From JBEBVQ01 sp964527735 (GTDB lineage Bacteria; Bacteroidota; Bacteroidia; Chitinophagales; Chitinophagaceae), in the NCBI GenBank assembly GCA_964527735.1, contig CAZGPG010000005.1, positions 62,001-126,000 of the forward strand: a DNA stretch of 64,000 bases, read 5' to 3'. Below, one piece after another: positions 1 to 7,890 of the stretch. Numbering within the stretch: position 1 is the stretch's first letter; every line of letters starts with the position of its first letter. The notes beneath the pieces were generated by a model that ran no database searches, was not told the DNA's origin, and was given only the letters and a program-made list of their open reading frames with translations. Made by a program: the position numbers and the translations under genes.

Positions 1-450
1 AAGGGTTTATAGTAATGATCGCTGTGGCAGTATCAATACCGCACCCGTTTGTAACGGAGTAGCGGATCGTATCTATACCTGCGGTTACCCCGGTTACCAC
101 GCCACCTACGACTGTAGCCGTAGCATTGCTGCTGCTCCATGTGCCGCCTGTTACGGCGTCAGTTAGTGTGATGGAAGAGCCGACGCATACCGACGCTGGT
201 CCTGCGATAGTACCTGCATTGGGTAAAGGGTTTATAGTAATGATCGCTGTGGCAGTATCAATACCGCACCCGTTTGTAACGGAGTAGCGGATCGTATCTA
301 TACCTGCGGTTACCCCGGTTACCACGCCACCTACGACTGTAGCCGTAGCATTGCTGCTGCTCCATGTCCCACCTGTTACGGCATTAGTTAATGTGATGGA
401 TGAACTGACACATACAGACGATGGTCCGGCGATGGTGCCTGCATCGGGTA
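1..450. repeat. 225-bp in-frame tandem repeat encoding 75-residue Ig-like modules
   Basis: Positions 1-225 and 226-450 are almost identical at the nucleotide level (both begin AAGGGTTTATAGTAATGATC at 1 and 226), and a diverged third unit lies at about 451-675. The period of 225 bp equals 75 codons, so copy number can change without a frameshift. Near-identity of the outer two copies suggests recent duplication or gene conversion. More copies probably continue past the left edge. Confidence 0.9.
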
Positions 451-2014
451 AGGGATTGACGATTACCGTAACCGTATCTGTACAAGCCAAGGGAGAAGTA
501 TAAGTAATCACAGCGCTGCCGGCAGTGAGTCCTGAAACTATGCCTGTGGAAGCGCCAACGGTTGCAACCAGTGTATTGTCGCTCTCCCATGTGCCTATGC
601 CATCAATATTGCTTAAGGTGATCGTTGAACCGACGCAAAAAGGATTTGCTCCGGTTATTGCCGAGGCAACGCAGAGAGCGTCAATAATAGTAACATAGCT
701 TCCGTTGATCTCTATAGCTCCGTTGATCGTGAGCGCTCTGCCGTTCAGCGTATCTCCCGTGTTTAAGGTGATCGCACCGGCTCCGACAATGGTACCGTTG
801 AAGACAGAGTTGTCATATATATGTGTTGCGCCGTTAATCTTCCAGTAAACATTTTTTGCCTGGGCGCCATTGATCAGGATAATTTTTGAAGAAGTGCCGG
901 TTGTAAAGGCGCCGTTTACCTGGATAATGAATACCGCATCGGGATTTCCCTGCGCATTGAGGTATACATTCCCGGTCAAAACTGTTGCTGCGTTCAGCCG
1001 GTAGGTATGAGGCGTAAGCACCAGGTCAAATCCGAAATTGGCCGGATCCAGCAAATCAATATCGAAAGGCAGTGTGTTAAGTATATTATAGGCGATCGTG
1101 AGACTGCCTGCAGCTGCGGCGGTAGCGGCGTCAGGGTTTGCATGGATCATTCCGGTCACAAACAAAGGATTGAAACCGGTTGTTGTGGTTGAATTTGAGC
1201 CGACATCGCCGGTCACATATGTGATTGGTGTGCTTGTGACGCCCCCTATAGAGGAAAATACGCTAAAGATCGCCGCGTCGCCAAGCGGAGGCGCTGCCGG
1301 TCCGGTGAGTATAGGACTGCCGCAGCCCAGCGGCTTATATGCCACCAGTTGACTTACGGATACGGCCCCGTTAATTGCAAGCGCTCTTCCTTCGAGGGTG
1401 TCGAGCGCACTAATGTTAATGGCCGCATTGTTGGCAATAATAGTCCCCCGCATGGTAGTGCCCGTAGCGAGGTTTACCATGCCTTCTACTTTCCAGTACA
1501 CGTTGCACGCCAGTGCTCCGTTAGTCAATATGATCTTGGACTGGGCAGCGGTAGATAAGGTTCCCTGTATTTGAAAAATAAATACGGCGTTGGGGTTTCC
1601 CTGGGCGTCCAGAATCAGGTTTGAGCTGAGCATTGCATCTCCCGGGATAGCATACACGCCGGCAGTAATTGTTTCCCCTGCTCCCAGCGAGACGCTATGG
1701 GCGGCGGTAGGTGTGGCCGTGTGCAGTTGATTATATGCGATGAGCACATCGGCGACGGCAACCCCGGAGATAACATCAAAAGCGTGCATCTGCCCGTCTA
1801 CATTACCGAAACCGGTGACGGAACCGGCGAGGTTTGATCCTACATGGCCTGTAAGGTGGGTAAGGTGTGGGGTTCCTGAGTTGGACATGGCCCCGTTGGT
1901 CGTAAAGAGGACAAAATTGGCTGCGGTACCTAATGTGATCGTCTGTCCAAAGCTCACGGCGGGCATTAAAAACAGAAGTGCTGCCGTTAACGCATTGGTT
2001 AAATTACATTTCAT
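1..2014 (-). CDS. Secreted protein with two DUF3494 (ice-binding-like) domains and Ig-like repeats, partial
   Basis: The frame is open from the ATG at 2014 (reverse complement) to the window edge, so at least 671 residues are present and the C-terminus is missing. A signal peptide (MKCNLTNALTAALLFLMPAVSFGQ, about 24 residues) is followed by two DUF3494-like modules at about residues 24-228 and 229-450. Both show the family pattern of a GTAANF or GDAAIF opening, a GNPNAVFIFQI or GNPDAVFIIQV core and a GRALAINGA or GRALTINGA end. From about 452 there are 75-residue Ig-like (BIG2-type) repeats ending in NPLPDAG or NPLPNAG. DUF3494 proteins include ice-binding adhesins, but here a cell-surface or adhesive role is inference. 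A T9SS sorting domain is likely beyond the edge but not seen. Confidence 0.9.
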   Translation of the reverse strand, partial: MKCNLTNALTAALLFLMPAVSFGQTITLGTAANFVLFTTNGAMSNSGTPHLTHLTGHVGSNLAGSVTGFGNVDGQMHAFDVISGVAVADVLIAYNQLHTATPTAAHSVSLGAGETITAGVYAIPGDAMLSSNLILDAQGNPNAVFIFQIQGTLSTAAQSKIILTNGALACNVYWKVEGMVNLATGTTMRGTIIANNAAINISALDTLEGRALAINGAVSVSQLVAYKPLGCGSPILTGPAAPPLGDAAIFSVFSSIGGVTSTPITYVTGDVGSNSTTTTGFNPLFVTGMIHANPDAATAAAAGSLTIAYNILNTLPFDIDLLDPANFGFDLVLTPHTYRLNAATVLTGNVYLNAQGNPDAVFIIQVNGAFTTGTSSKIILINGAQAKNVYWKINGATHIYDNSVFNGTIVGAGAITLNTGDTLNGRALTINGAIEINGSYVTIIDALCVASAITGANPFCVGSTITLSNIDGIGTWESDNTLVATVGASTGIVSGLTAGSAVITYTSPLACTDTVTVIVNPLPDAGTIAGPSSVCVSSSITLTNAVTGGTWSSSNATATVVGGVVTGVTAGIDTIRYSVTNGCGIDTATAIITINPLPNAGTIAGPASVCVGSSITLTDAVTGGTWSSSNATATVVGGVVTGVTAGIDTIRYSVTNGCGIDTATAIITINP

Positions 2015-2735
2015 TATTTTGTTTATTTAAAGTGAATTAATTTTCATTTTAAGCATCGCAGCATTAGTATCCGTACCAGGGATTTCAAGAGCGTGGGCCA
2101 GGGAGTCTGTGTACTGCCATTGTATTATCCCTTTGAAACCGGGCCTTGACAGGTATGCAATTCCTGTAAATAATACAGATATAAAAAAATACATTCCTCA
2201 CATTTTATTACACCTCAAAGTTCCGTTCCTTTTAGAAAAAAATATTATACATCTTCATCAATTAGTTACATCATTCACAGGTTGACGTGCGCTGATTTCC
2301 CGTTCTGAAATACTAAACACGAAAGCTTAGCACTCCCATGCACCCAGGTTTTCTTTCCCCGGTTGATCCGGATGCCGGTCATGTATTCCGAGGAAAAAGA
2401 AGCGAAAATGTACGGCTTCATGGATGAAATGATACTTCCAGCTCTGCCCGCTGAAGATCAGCATAAACAGATTCAGCGTACGGTTGGCATGGCTGTTGGA
2501 TGTTGTCAGGAAAAGATAATGGCGAATATGTGATGTATCAGACAGGCGCCACTGAGGGTGAGGAATTAGCTGCTTCCAGGTATATTTTATTACCCGGGAC
2601 GAATACGCTCCGGCGAAAGGATAGTGCCGGCCCCATGATGATCATTTACACCACCAGAAAAAACAACCCCTGCAGCCCCCGTATTATACAGGGCACCGCA
2701 GGGGGAAACTAATGTAGTATCTCGCTGGTACGTGT
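2015..2735. other. Gene-free stretch
   Basis: This 720-bp gap lies between two minus-strand genes. Its right part (about 2339-2712) has two short plus-strand open frames in different registers: one of about 53 codons ending near 2532, and one of 70 codons at 2500-2712. Neither matches a family I recognise. They could be a frameshifted remnant, which would fit the degraded genes nearby, but I cannot identify a parent. The left part (2015-2300) is AT-rich and should hold the promoter of the DUF3494 gene. I see no clear TAnnTTTG box there on the minus strand. Confidence 0.4.
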
Positions 2736-3491
2736 CTATAAAGTCCGCTTTCCGGATATGGTTACGGTACTCCCATCGCCATCCTGGAAGCTGCCGCTTA
2801 TTTCATCCCCGGAAAGGGTACCTATTGTTTTGCTATCCCTGTCAATGATCTTGTTGCCGTCGATCGTGCCGTTGATGCTTTCATCGTGGAAAGTCCCGTT
2901 CTCTCTGGCAACGCCACCCCATTTTTTCAGTGTGCGTGACAGCAGGATATTGAAGGTGCCTTTTGTCCCGTCACTGATACTGTAGGAGCCCTCAAAGCCT
3001 TCTACCAGGGCATTGGATGTTTCTTTCACCAGTGTGAATGAGGCATTGGGATGGCCGGGGATGGACGAAGCGGTCACTTTGGGGTTATTGCCATCGGGCG
3101 CTACCGAAAAGGTGATGCTGACCGGCCCGTCCTCCATTACGCCGGTGAAGGGCGCAATATATGGGTCGCCCTGTTCCCATACAATACTGGAAGAAAGAGA
3201 TACGGTCTCGCCGTCAATGACCATAACTGCGGTGATGGAGCTGCCGTCGTTGCCTACGTTGAACCTGACGGTGCCCGTTGATGCCACGAGGATACCTTTG
3301 TAGATGCCACGGCTGCTGCCGTCGTACTCCGCTTTGGCTTCAGACGATTTGACGCAGGTAGCGCAAGAATAAGGGGCGCCGGGGGTATTGCCGCCCGGAT
3401 CGGGGTCTTTATCCTTGTCTTTCTTGCAGGCGCTGAATGCTAACAGCGTGCATGCAGACAGCAGCATGGAGAGGTGTTTGATCTGTTTCAT
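2736..3491 (-). CDS. Putative lipoprotein of unknown function
   Basis: A 251-residue product. It has an N-terminal lipoprotein signal with hydrophobic LLSACTLLAFSAC and the lipidated Cys at 22, followed by a charged and Pro/Gly linker (KKDKDKDPDPGGN) typical of Bacteroidota lipoproteins. A CATC pair follows near residue 43. The rest is rich in Gly, Ser and Thr with alternating hydrophobics (for example GTVRFNVGNDGSSITAVMV), suggesting a beta-rich fold. No catalytic motif is visible and I do not recognise the family. It stands alone between a gene-poor gap and an orphan response regulator. Surface or periplasmic location follows from the lipobox, but function is unknown. Confidence 0.85.
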   Translation of the reverse strand: MKQIKHLSMLLSACTLLAFSACKKDKDKDPDPGGNTPGAPYSCATCVKSSEAKAEYDGSSRGIYKGILVASTGTVRFNVGNDGSSITAVMVIDGETVSLSSSIVWEQGDPYIAPFTGVMEDGPVSITFSVAPDGNNPKVTASSIPGHPNASFTLVKETSNALVEGFEGSYSISDGTKGTFNILLSRTLKKWGGVARENGTFHDESINGTIDGNKIIDRDSKTIGTLSGDEISGSFQDGDGSTVTISGKRTL

Positions 3492-3573
3492 TGTTTTTGA
3501 AATTATGAGGTAAATTTACCATCCGGTTTCTGCCCCCGCATCACCCGAAAGGCGTATTTCCCCGGTAAATGCG

Positions 3574-4215
3574 TTATTTTCTTTGGTTTCCAAAGTATTT
3601 GTTCACCGCTTCCATGCGGGAATTGGCCTGCAGCTTGGCGTATATATTACGGATATGCGTGCGTACTGTTTCCGCACTGAGGAAAAGGATGTCGGCAATT
3701 TCGCGGTTCCGGTATCCTTTGGCTACCCAGTTAATGATTTCTTCCTCCCGCCGGGTAAGCGGAGCTATCATTTCCTTTCTTTCGGGTTGGAAGTAGGTGA
3801 TCACCTTGCGGGCAATCTGGGCATCTATCGGGGCGCCGCCGGCGTAAATAGTTTCAATGGCATTCAGCATTTCTGCCGGCGGGGCGCTTTTGAGAATGTA
3901 ACCACCCGCACCTGCCTTGAGCGCATCAAAAATGTTTTCATGGTCGTGGAAGACCGTGCAGATCAGCACTTCGGTAGCTCTGATTTTCTCTTTTACTTCC
4001 CTGGTAAATGTGATGCCGTCCATGCCCGGCAGACCAATGTCCATAAGGATAACATCCGGAGGATTGCTGAAGATATTTTCACGCGCTGCCTCCACACAGT
4101 TATAGTTCCCGATACAGCTAATATGTCCGCTGCTGTTTAAAAGCCGTTCCCATGCAGCGGCAATTTCCCTGTCGTCTTCTATGATAGCAATACGAAGCTG
4201 GGTTACATTGGTCAT
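3574..4215 (-). CDS. Response regulator, NarL/LuxR family (orphan)
   Basis: A DNA-binding response regulator of 213 residues from the start MTNVTQLRIAIIEDD. An alternative ATG lies seven codons upstream at 4236. The receiver domain (about 6-125) shows the acidic pair EDD, the phospho-acceptor Asp59 in VILMDIGLPGMDG and the conserved Lys in GYILKSAPP. The C-terminal LuxR-type helix-turn-helix (about 148-213) has LTRREEEIINWVAKGYRNREIADILFLS and ETVRTHIRNIYAKL. No histidine kinase is adjacent, unlike the pair at 19731-22402, so its partner is elsewhere or lost. Upstream lies a cluster of gene remnants. Confidence 0.95.
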   Translation of the reverse strand: MTNVTQLRIAIIEDDREIAAAWERLLNSSGHISCIGNYNCVEAARENIFSNPPDVILMDIGLPGMDGITFTREVKEKIRATEVLICTVFHDHENIFDALKAGAGGYILKSAPPAEMLNAIETIYAGGAPIDAQIARKVITYFQPERKEMIAPLTRREEEIINWVAKGYRNREIADILFLSAETVRTHIRNIYAKLQANSRMEAVNKYFGNQRK

Positions 4216-4242
4216 GATACAAAGAAAAGAAACCAATCGGGT

Positions 4243-4500
4243 ATGTCCATCACCCCTTTTGCGTATTTTTTGATTATTGCCATTTGCCGCGGCCGTGATG
4301 CCTACAACTTGCGTTTGTCGCAGGCACGTGCCGCATCAGTTATCAAATACCTGCAGCAGCGTGGTATCGACAGAAGCCGGCTGAAATCTCAGGGATATGG
4401 TGAAACTGAGCCGGTGCATCGTTGTACCAACTGTGATGCCTGCACCGAAGAGCAGCACCAGATGAACAGAAGGACGGAATTCCGGATTATCGCTATGTGA
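4243..4500 (+). pseudogene. Remnant of an OmpA C-terminal (peptidoglycan-binding) domain
   Basis: The 85-codon frame starts with about 15 unrelated residues. It then enters the second half of an OmpA-like domain at GRDAYNLRLSQARAASVIKYL, followed by RSRLKSQGYGETEPV and the C-terminal NRRTEFRIIAM, which are standard OmpA_C features. The first half of the domain, any barrel or signal peptide and the rest of the protein are missing. It lacks an export signal and is best read as the 3' end of a deleted gene. Its stop overlaps the end of the convergent DUF805 gene by 8 bp. Confidence 0.8.
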
Positions 4501-4876
4501 CGCTTAGTGGCTGTATTTCTTTCGGGTTGGGGCCGTATTTATTATCGCCGGGTGTACCCTCAGTAGCGAAGATAACGATGAGGATAATTGCGCCGACTAT
4601 CGGAATAAGGGCTATCAGCAGCATCCACCCACTCAAATTCCGGTCGTGGAGCCTTCTTACTCCAACTGCCAATGATGGGATCAGGATAAAGAGGGAATAT
4701 AACCCCCCCAGTAAACCGAGGCCGAATTGGGTGCTATGTGTTCCAACAACACCATCGATCATGCCAAGTGCGAAACTGAAAATAATATTGAACAGAAAAA
4801 ACATCCAATATTCCTTTCTTCTTGCCCTGCCGTTGAAATCGGCGTATTGTCTTAAGACTTTCAGATACCAGTTCAT
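4493..4876 (-). CDS. DUF805 family inner-membrane protein
   Basis: A 127-residue protein with the DUF805 signature: an N-terminal WYLKVLRQYADFNGRARRKEYWMF segment, then about four hydrophobic helices (FFLFNIIFSFALGMI, LLGGLYSLFILIPSLAVG, MLLIALIPIVGAIILIVIFA). The conserved VRRLHDRNLSGWM loop and the tail GTPGDNKYGPNP are also present. The length is normal for the family, whose function is not established. It appears intact although it sits among decayed genes. The start is the ATG at 4876, preceded by an AT-rich sequence. Confidence 0.95.
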   Translation of the reverse strand: MNWYLKVLRQYADFNGRARRKEYWMFFLFNIIFSFALGMIDGVVGTHSTQFGLGLLGGLYSLFILIPSLAVGVRRLHDRNLSGWMLLIALIPIVGAIILIVIFATEGTPGDNKYGPNPKEIQPLSVT

Positions 4877-4991
4877 ATTTTTACGTTTTTGTGTAAATTC
4901 AATTAAACTATAAATATATAGTATTTCTTCTTTTTATTATGCTTCAACTTGCAGCGTGCCGAAAAATAATGAAGCAGAAGGTTCTTTTTTT

Positions 4992-5226
4992 ATGAAAATG
5001 ACGGAATTGTATTTGTTTAGCGGACTTGGAGCCGACGAACGGGCTTTTTCAAGATTGAATTTTTCCGGTATATCATATTCATGGTAAGCGCGACAGGCTG
5101 CTGCCATATCGGTATATAGACCGGCCGATCCCTGTCGGTGACGGTGGTCATCTGATGATCATGAGTCATGCCGGCATAGTGAGTGATATCATCCGGGAGA
5201 TACTCTCGCAAGAATTGCAGGATTGA
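4992..5226 (+). pseudogene. Alpha/beta hydrolase remnant with internal deletion and frame change
   Basis: The frame from ATG 4992 reads MKMTELYLFSGLGADERAF and stops at 5085-5087 after 31 codons. This is the N-terminal strand and oxyanion region (FSGLGADER) of a Bacteroidota alpha/beta hydrolase. In another frame, about 5100-5226 reads RPIPVGDGGHLMIMSHAGI and ends SDIIREILSQELQD. That is the typical C-terminus carrying the catalytic His (GDGGHLM). The middle of the gene, including the nucleophile Ser, is gone. This is a clear deletion pseudogene, and no intact copy is present in the window. Confidence 0.75.
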
Positions 5227-5238
5227 TGACAGGCGTTA

Positions 5239-5406
5239 CTATTTTAAAATAAAATAATAAATAACAATCCATATTGCTATAAAAAATAATCCCGGAAGGA
5301 CTACCGTCTTGAATTTTGATTTTAAATTTTTCTTGACTACTGCAAGGTATATTACATAAGCAATGAATACTATAATCAGTCCAATTGGAATAAGTGGATA
5401 TGTCAT
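5239..5406 (-). CDS. Small two-helix membrane protein, 55 residues
   Basis: An ATG at 5406 opens a 55-codon frame ending TAG at 5239. The product (MTYPLIPIGLIIVFIAYVIY at the start) has one hydrophobic segment at about 5-24, a basic linker (KKNLKSKFK) and a second hydrophobic segment at about 36-54. This helix-basic loop-helix layout is common in small Bacteroidota inner-membrane proteins of unknown role. No homologue is recognised. The coding case rests on the membrane pattern and start/stop only. Confidence 0.6.
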   Translation of the reverse strand: MTYPLIPIGLIIVFIAYVIYLAVVKKNLKSKFKTVVLPGLFFIAIWIVIYYFILK

Positions 5407-5563
5407 GTTTTTATTTTGTCGTTCAATTCTAAAGCGAACTTTGATTTAGCACATCCGCAATAACCCCATCTGTCCAAACTGACTCCGGATGAATATTACT
5501 GCTCCTGCTTGACAAATTTAGAATTATTTCCCGTAGTATGTCTCATGATATTCTGCGCCATGT
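5407..5563. other. Short gene-free gap
   Basis: AT-rich sequence between the small membrane protein gene and the YdeI-like pseudogene. I see no coding frame, hairpin with T-tract or convincing promoter box. Confidence 0.5.
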
Positions 5564-6167
5564 CTACTTATATTTGTCATACAGGCCCATGCCCTGCATG
5601 ATCATTGGTCTGATCTTTTCAATCCGTTTCAACTTCGTTGCTTCCTGCCGGGCTTCATCGATATACAGGCTGTATTCTTTTTGTTTGCCGGAAGTGAGCT
5701 GATCAAATGCAGCTTTCAGTTTCTTGTCTTTGCCCAACTCTGCTGCCAATAATTCGGGGACTGGTAACCGGTTGATGTCTTTCCGGGGCTATTCTCAGCC
5801 CTTTTTTCTAAATCTCAATAGCCTCGTTGACATACGCCAGGATTTTATCTTCCTCTACTTCTGCAAGCGAGGTAAATCGCCATTGTCTCAGAGACTTGGT
5901 TTTTCCGCCCGTTGCACTTACCAATACGTTATTCTTATCCTTCAGAAAGACGCCGTTATAAAACCAGATGGCAAAATAGTTTTTAAAACCGCCATAGCTG
6001 ATCACATTCCGACCGTTGTACGTAAACACTTCTGCTCCCCATTTAATGCTTTTTTCCAGTGGAGTCTTCGCCAGAATGGAAGCAATATGGGCCAGCTCCT
6101 TTTCCCATTGTACGCTGTTCTGCATGATTGATTTACTGTTTCCCGTATTTAGTTTGCAGGAAGGCAA
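5564..6167 (-). pseudogene. YdeI/OmpD-associated family protein broken by a nonsense codon and a frameshift
   Basis: Read right to left, the first frame gives the N-terminal DUF1801-type half (QWEKELAHIASILAKTPLEK, GGFKNYFAIWFYNGVFLKD, SLRQWRFTSLAEVEED) and stops at TAG right after YVNEAIEI (about 5810). In the same frame the next residues are KKGLRIAP, still matching the family. A one-base shift near 5790 then leads into KDINRLPVPELLAAELGKDKKL. The normal C-terminus KRIEKIRPMIMQGMGLYDKYK follows, ending at 5564. Family members are single proteins of roughly 190-200 residues, so this is one gene with two lesions. Likely start: MQNSVQW at 6125. The upstream 6149-6571 gene overlaps its longest frame. 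Confidence 0.85.
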
Positions 6168-6571
6168 TAGTCGATTTTATCAGTTTTTTTAAGTGCATCC
6201 TGGTTGATATCCGAAAGCTTTTTGATATAAATACATGCTTTGCCCATTTTGAATTTGCCAAGGTCGTTCAGCAAGTCTGCCTGTCCATCGCTGCCGGTGT
6301 ATACGTAAAGTGAAATGGCTGCCTTGCGGGGTGAAAAGCCAACAAGCGGCCAGTCGCCTTCCTGGCGGCTTCTGTCGGATTTATAATGATAGCTCCCGAA
6401 CCCGATGATGGATGCTCCCCACATTCTGGGTTCATGTCCGGTAACATTTCGCATCAGCTTCAGCAGTTCAAAGCTGTCTTGTTTTTTCTGTTCCGTGTCG
6501 GCAAATGAATGGATAAAAGCCTCGACATCGGCGTTCGTTTCTTTTGTTTTTATCGCTGCCATACCGGTCAA
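6149..6571 (-). CDS. DUF1801 domain protein
   Basis: A 140-residue DUF1801 (YdhG-like) protein. Visible hallmarks are the N-terminal TNADVEAFIHSFADTEQKKQDSFELL, the conserved MWGASIIGFGSYHYKSD stretch, WPLVGFSPRKAAISLYVY and the C-terminal GKACIYIKKLSDIN. The fold is frataxin-like and the biochemical role of the family is unclear. It is upstream of the related YdeI/OmpD-associated pseudogene (whose N-terminal half is also DUF1801-like) and may once have been co-transcribed with it. This copy is intact. Start: MTGMAAIK at 6571, with an internal Met at position 4 as an alternative. Confidence 0.9.
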   Translation of the reverse strand: MTGMAAIKTKETNADVEAFIHSFADTEQKKQDSFELLKLMRNVTGHEPRMWGASIIGFGSYHYKSDRSRQEGDWPLVGFSPRKAAISLYVYTGSDGQADLLNDLGKFKMGKACIYIKKLSDINQDALKKTDKIDYCLPAN

Positions 6572-6797
6572 TTATCGGGTGTGATTGATAAAGTTACAAA
6601 TAAGCGGTCGTAGTTTGCAACTTGCATTAAATGATACCAATACCAGTACGTTATACATCCGATATTGAGGTGCCGGTTCCCGGATAGCATGATATCCGTG
6701 GCTGCAATCCGGATCTGTGGTCAGACTTCCGATTGAGTATCCGGCTCTGATGTCAATACCGCTTGCGGCCTTTTTTCAAATAGTAATTTCAAAAAAA
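6572..6797. other. Intergenic region upstream of the arginine operon
   Basis: No gene seen. The region separates the divergent DUF1801 gene from the arginine operon leader, which begins with the promoter at about 6798-6831. No operator-like palindrome for an ArgR-type repressor is obvious by eye. Confidence 0.4.
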
Positions 6798-6831
6798 TTT
6801 GGAAATTATCCTGGAAAACACTTTACCTTTG
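6798..6831 (+). promoter_or_regulatory. Bacteroidota-type promoter of the arginine operon leader
   Basis: A TACCTTTG box at 6824-6831 matches the Bacteroidota -7 consensus TAnnTTTG. TTTG at 6798-6801 serves as the -33 element with a 22-bp spacer, slightly longer than the usual 19-21. The same TTTACCTTTGCA core occurs in the rpmH promoter at 32406-32417. Transcription would begin near 6838, leaving a leader of about 280 nt before the GNAT gene. Confidence 0.6.
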
Positions 6832-6873
6832 CAACCCTAAAGACATTTTTACTCTTTTACATTCATTTTGAAA

Positions 6874-7005
6874 ATGAAAAAAACCTTTTCCACTTCACCG
6901 GCTTCAAAGCATGTGCATCTGATGCACTCCGGTAACGGGTTTTTTGCTGTTCTTAACAGAACAGTTTTTTGCGACAGCACGGCTCCTTTCCGTGTGCGAC
7001 GTTGA
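6874..7005 (+). CDS. Candidate 43-residue leader ORF ending in arginine codons
   Basis: ATG 6874 opens a 43-codon frame starting MKKTFSTSPASKHVHLMHSG and ending TAPFRVRR before TGA 7003-7005. It starts about 36 nt downstream of the predicted transcript start and ends 116 bp before the GNAT start. Three of the last four codons are Arg (CGT, GTG, CGA, CGT), suggestive of an arginine-sensing leader peptide. However, these codons lie after, not before, the hairpin/T-tract at 6947-6970. It could instead be a chance frame in a structured leader. No homologue is recognised. Confidence 0.35.
   Translation: MKKTFSTSPASKHVHLMHSGNGFFAVLNRTVFCDSTAPFRVRR
6913..6970 (+). terminator. Hairpins with U-tracts in the arginine operon leader (possible attenuator)
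   Basis: Three structures lie in sequence. GTGCAT-CTG-ATGCAC at 6913-6927 is a perfect 6-bp stem. CCG-GTAA-CGG at about 6929-6938 is a short GNRA-loop stem followed by GTTTTTT. CTGTTC-TTAACA-GAACAG at 6947-6964 is followed directly by TTTTTT at 6965-6970, a minimal intrinsic terminator. The last region can also pair as CTGTT-CTT-AACAG, so alternative folds exist. Placed between promoter and first gene, this could attenuate the operon. Regulation by arginine is inference. Confidence 0.45.
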
Positions 7006-7121
7006 TACCAGGATATACCAGCAGTAATTATCTGTTGAAGAGGCTTCATAGCCTTCGTCTGATTATTCCGGTCAGCTTTGTCTGACGGAACCGGTATTGA
7101 TTACGTTCCAACAATACATTC

Positions 7122-7802
7122 ATGAACCAATTCTTTAAGGTGTTGGCGGCAGATGTCCGCCACACCGGGTACGCGCATATTATATGCAATGAAATGGCGG
7201 CTTCCGCCAAAGCGCGTGGTACGGGCATTGCCCGGCGTACTCCCGAATATATCGAGCAGAAGATGCGGGAAGGTAAAGCTGTTATTGCTTTTTCTCCTGA
7301 AGGCGAGTGGGCCGGTTTCTGCTATATCGAAAGCTGGAGCCATGGGCAATACGTGGCCAACTCCGGCCTGATCGTGGCGCCACAGTTCCGGAAAAGCGGT
7401 GTTGCACGGCTCATTAAGAAAACCATATTCGAGCTCAGCCGGAAGAAATATCCGGATGCAAAGATCTTCGGACTTACTACCGGGCTCGCGGTGATGAAGA
7501 TCAACAGCGAGCTGGGTTATGAACCGGTCACCTATTCAGAGCTGACGCAGGACGAAGCCTTCTGGCAGGGGTGTAAAAGCTGTGTGAACTACGAGATATT
7601 AATGAGCAAGGAGCGGAAGAACTGCCTGTGCACCGGTATGCTGTACGATCCTGCAGATCATTATACGCCCCAGGAAACAGCCAGCCATTTCAAAAAGAAG
7701 GCAAAGGTCTATGAGCGGCTGCTGCGTATCAAGCGGATACGGCTGGGTCAATACCTGAAGCGGAAGGCGGTGCCGGTATTGCATGTACTGGCGAGAGGTT
7801 AA
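7122..7802 (+). CDS. GNAT-family N-acyltransferase, probable N-acylglutamate synthase of the arginine operon
   Basis: A 226-residue protein, first gene of the operon. A GNAT fold spans about residues 1-165: AGFCYIESWSHGQYVANSGL leads into the acetyl-CoA site, seen here as VAPQFRKSGVARLIKKTIFEL (QFRKSGVA standing for Q/RxxGxG/A). GLTTGLAVMKINSELGYEPV follows, and the C-terminal tail is basic. No separate argA or argJ is present. In Bacteroidota arginine clusters a GNAT protein at this place is taken to make the N-acylglutamate that ArgB phosphorylates. Whether the acyl group is acetyl or succinyl cannot be read from the sequence. Spacing to argG is 88 bp. Confidence 0.8.
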   Translation: MNQFFKVLAADVRHTGYAHIICNEMAASAKARGTGIARRTPEYIEQKMREGKAVIAFSPEGEWAGFCYIESWSHGQYVANSGLIVAPQFRKSGVARLIKKTIFELSRKKYPDAKIFGLTTGLAVMKINSELGYEPVTYSELTQDEAFWQGCKSCVNYEILMSKERKNCLCTGMLYDPADHYTPQETASHFKKKAKVYERLLRIKRIRLGQYLKRKAVPVLHVLARG

Positions 7803-7890
7803 TTTGAGAATTTGGGAATGAGCTTCCTTCGGCCGGTTGTTTTGTTTCTATTTAGAGAAAGAAGGTTAAATAAAAAACGATTAGCGAAAT

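Noticed and set aside
1..450. Tandem repeats as a CRISPR array
   Set aside because: Units are 225 bp, contiguous and in frame with a long coding region. There are no short repeats with unique spacers.
2500..2712. A 70-codon plus-strand open frame as a gene
   Set aside because: No recognisable family, no clear promoter or upstream start context, and a competing frame just before it. At most an unidentified remnant.
2640..2712. CCCCTGCAG...CTGCGGTG inverted repeat as a terminator
   Set aside because: Only about 7 bp pair across a loop of more than 20 nt, with no T-tract.
3583..4140. Long plus-strand frame of 185 codons opposite the response regulator
   Set aside because: The minus strand encodes a clear receiver plus LuxR protein, so this frame is its antisense shadow.
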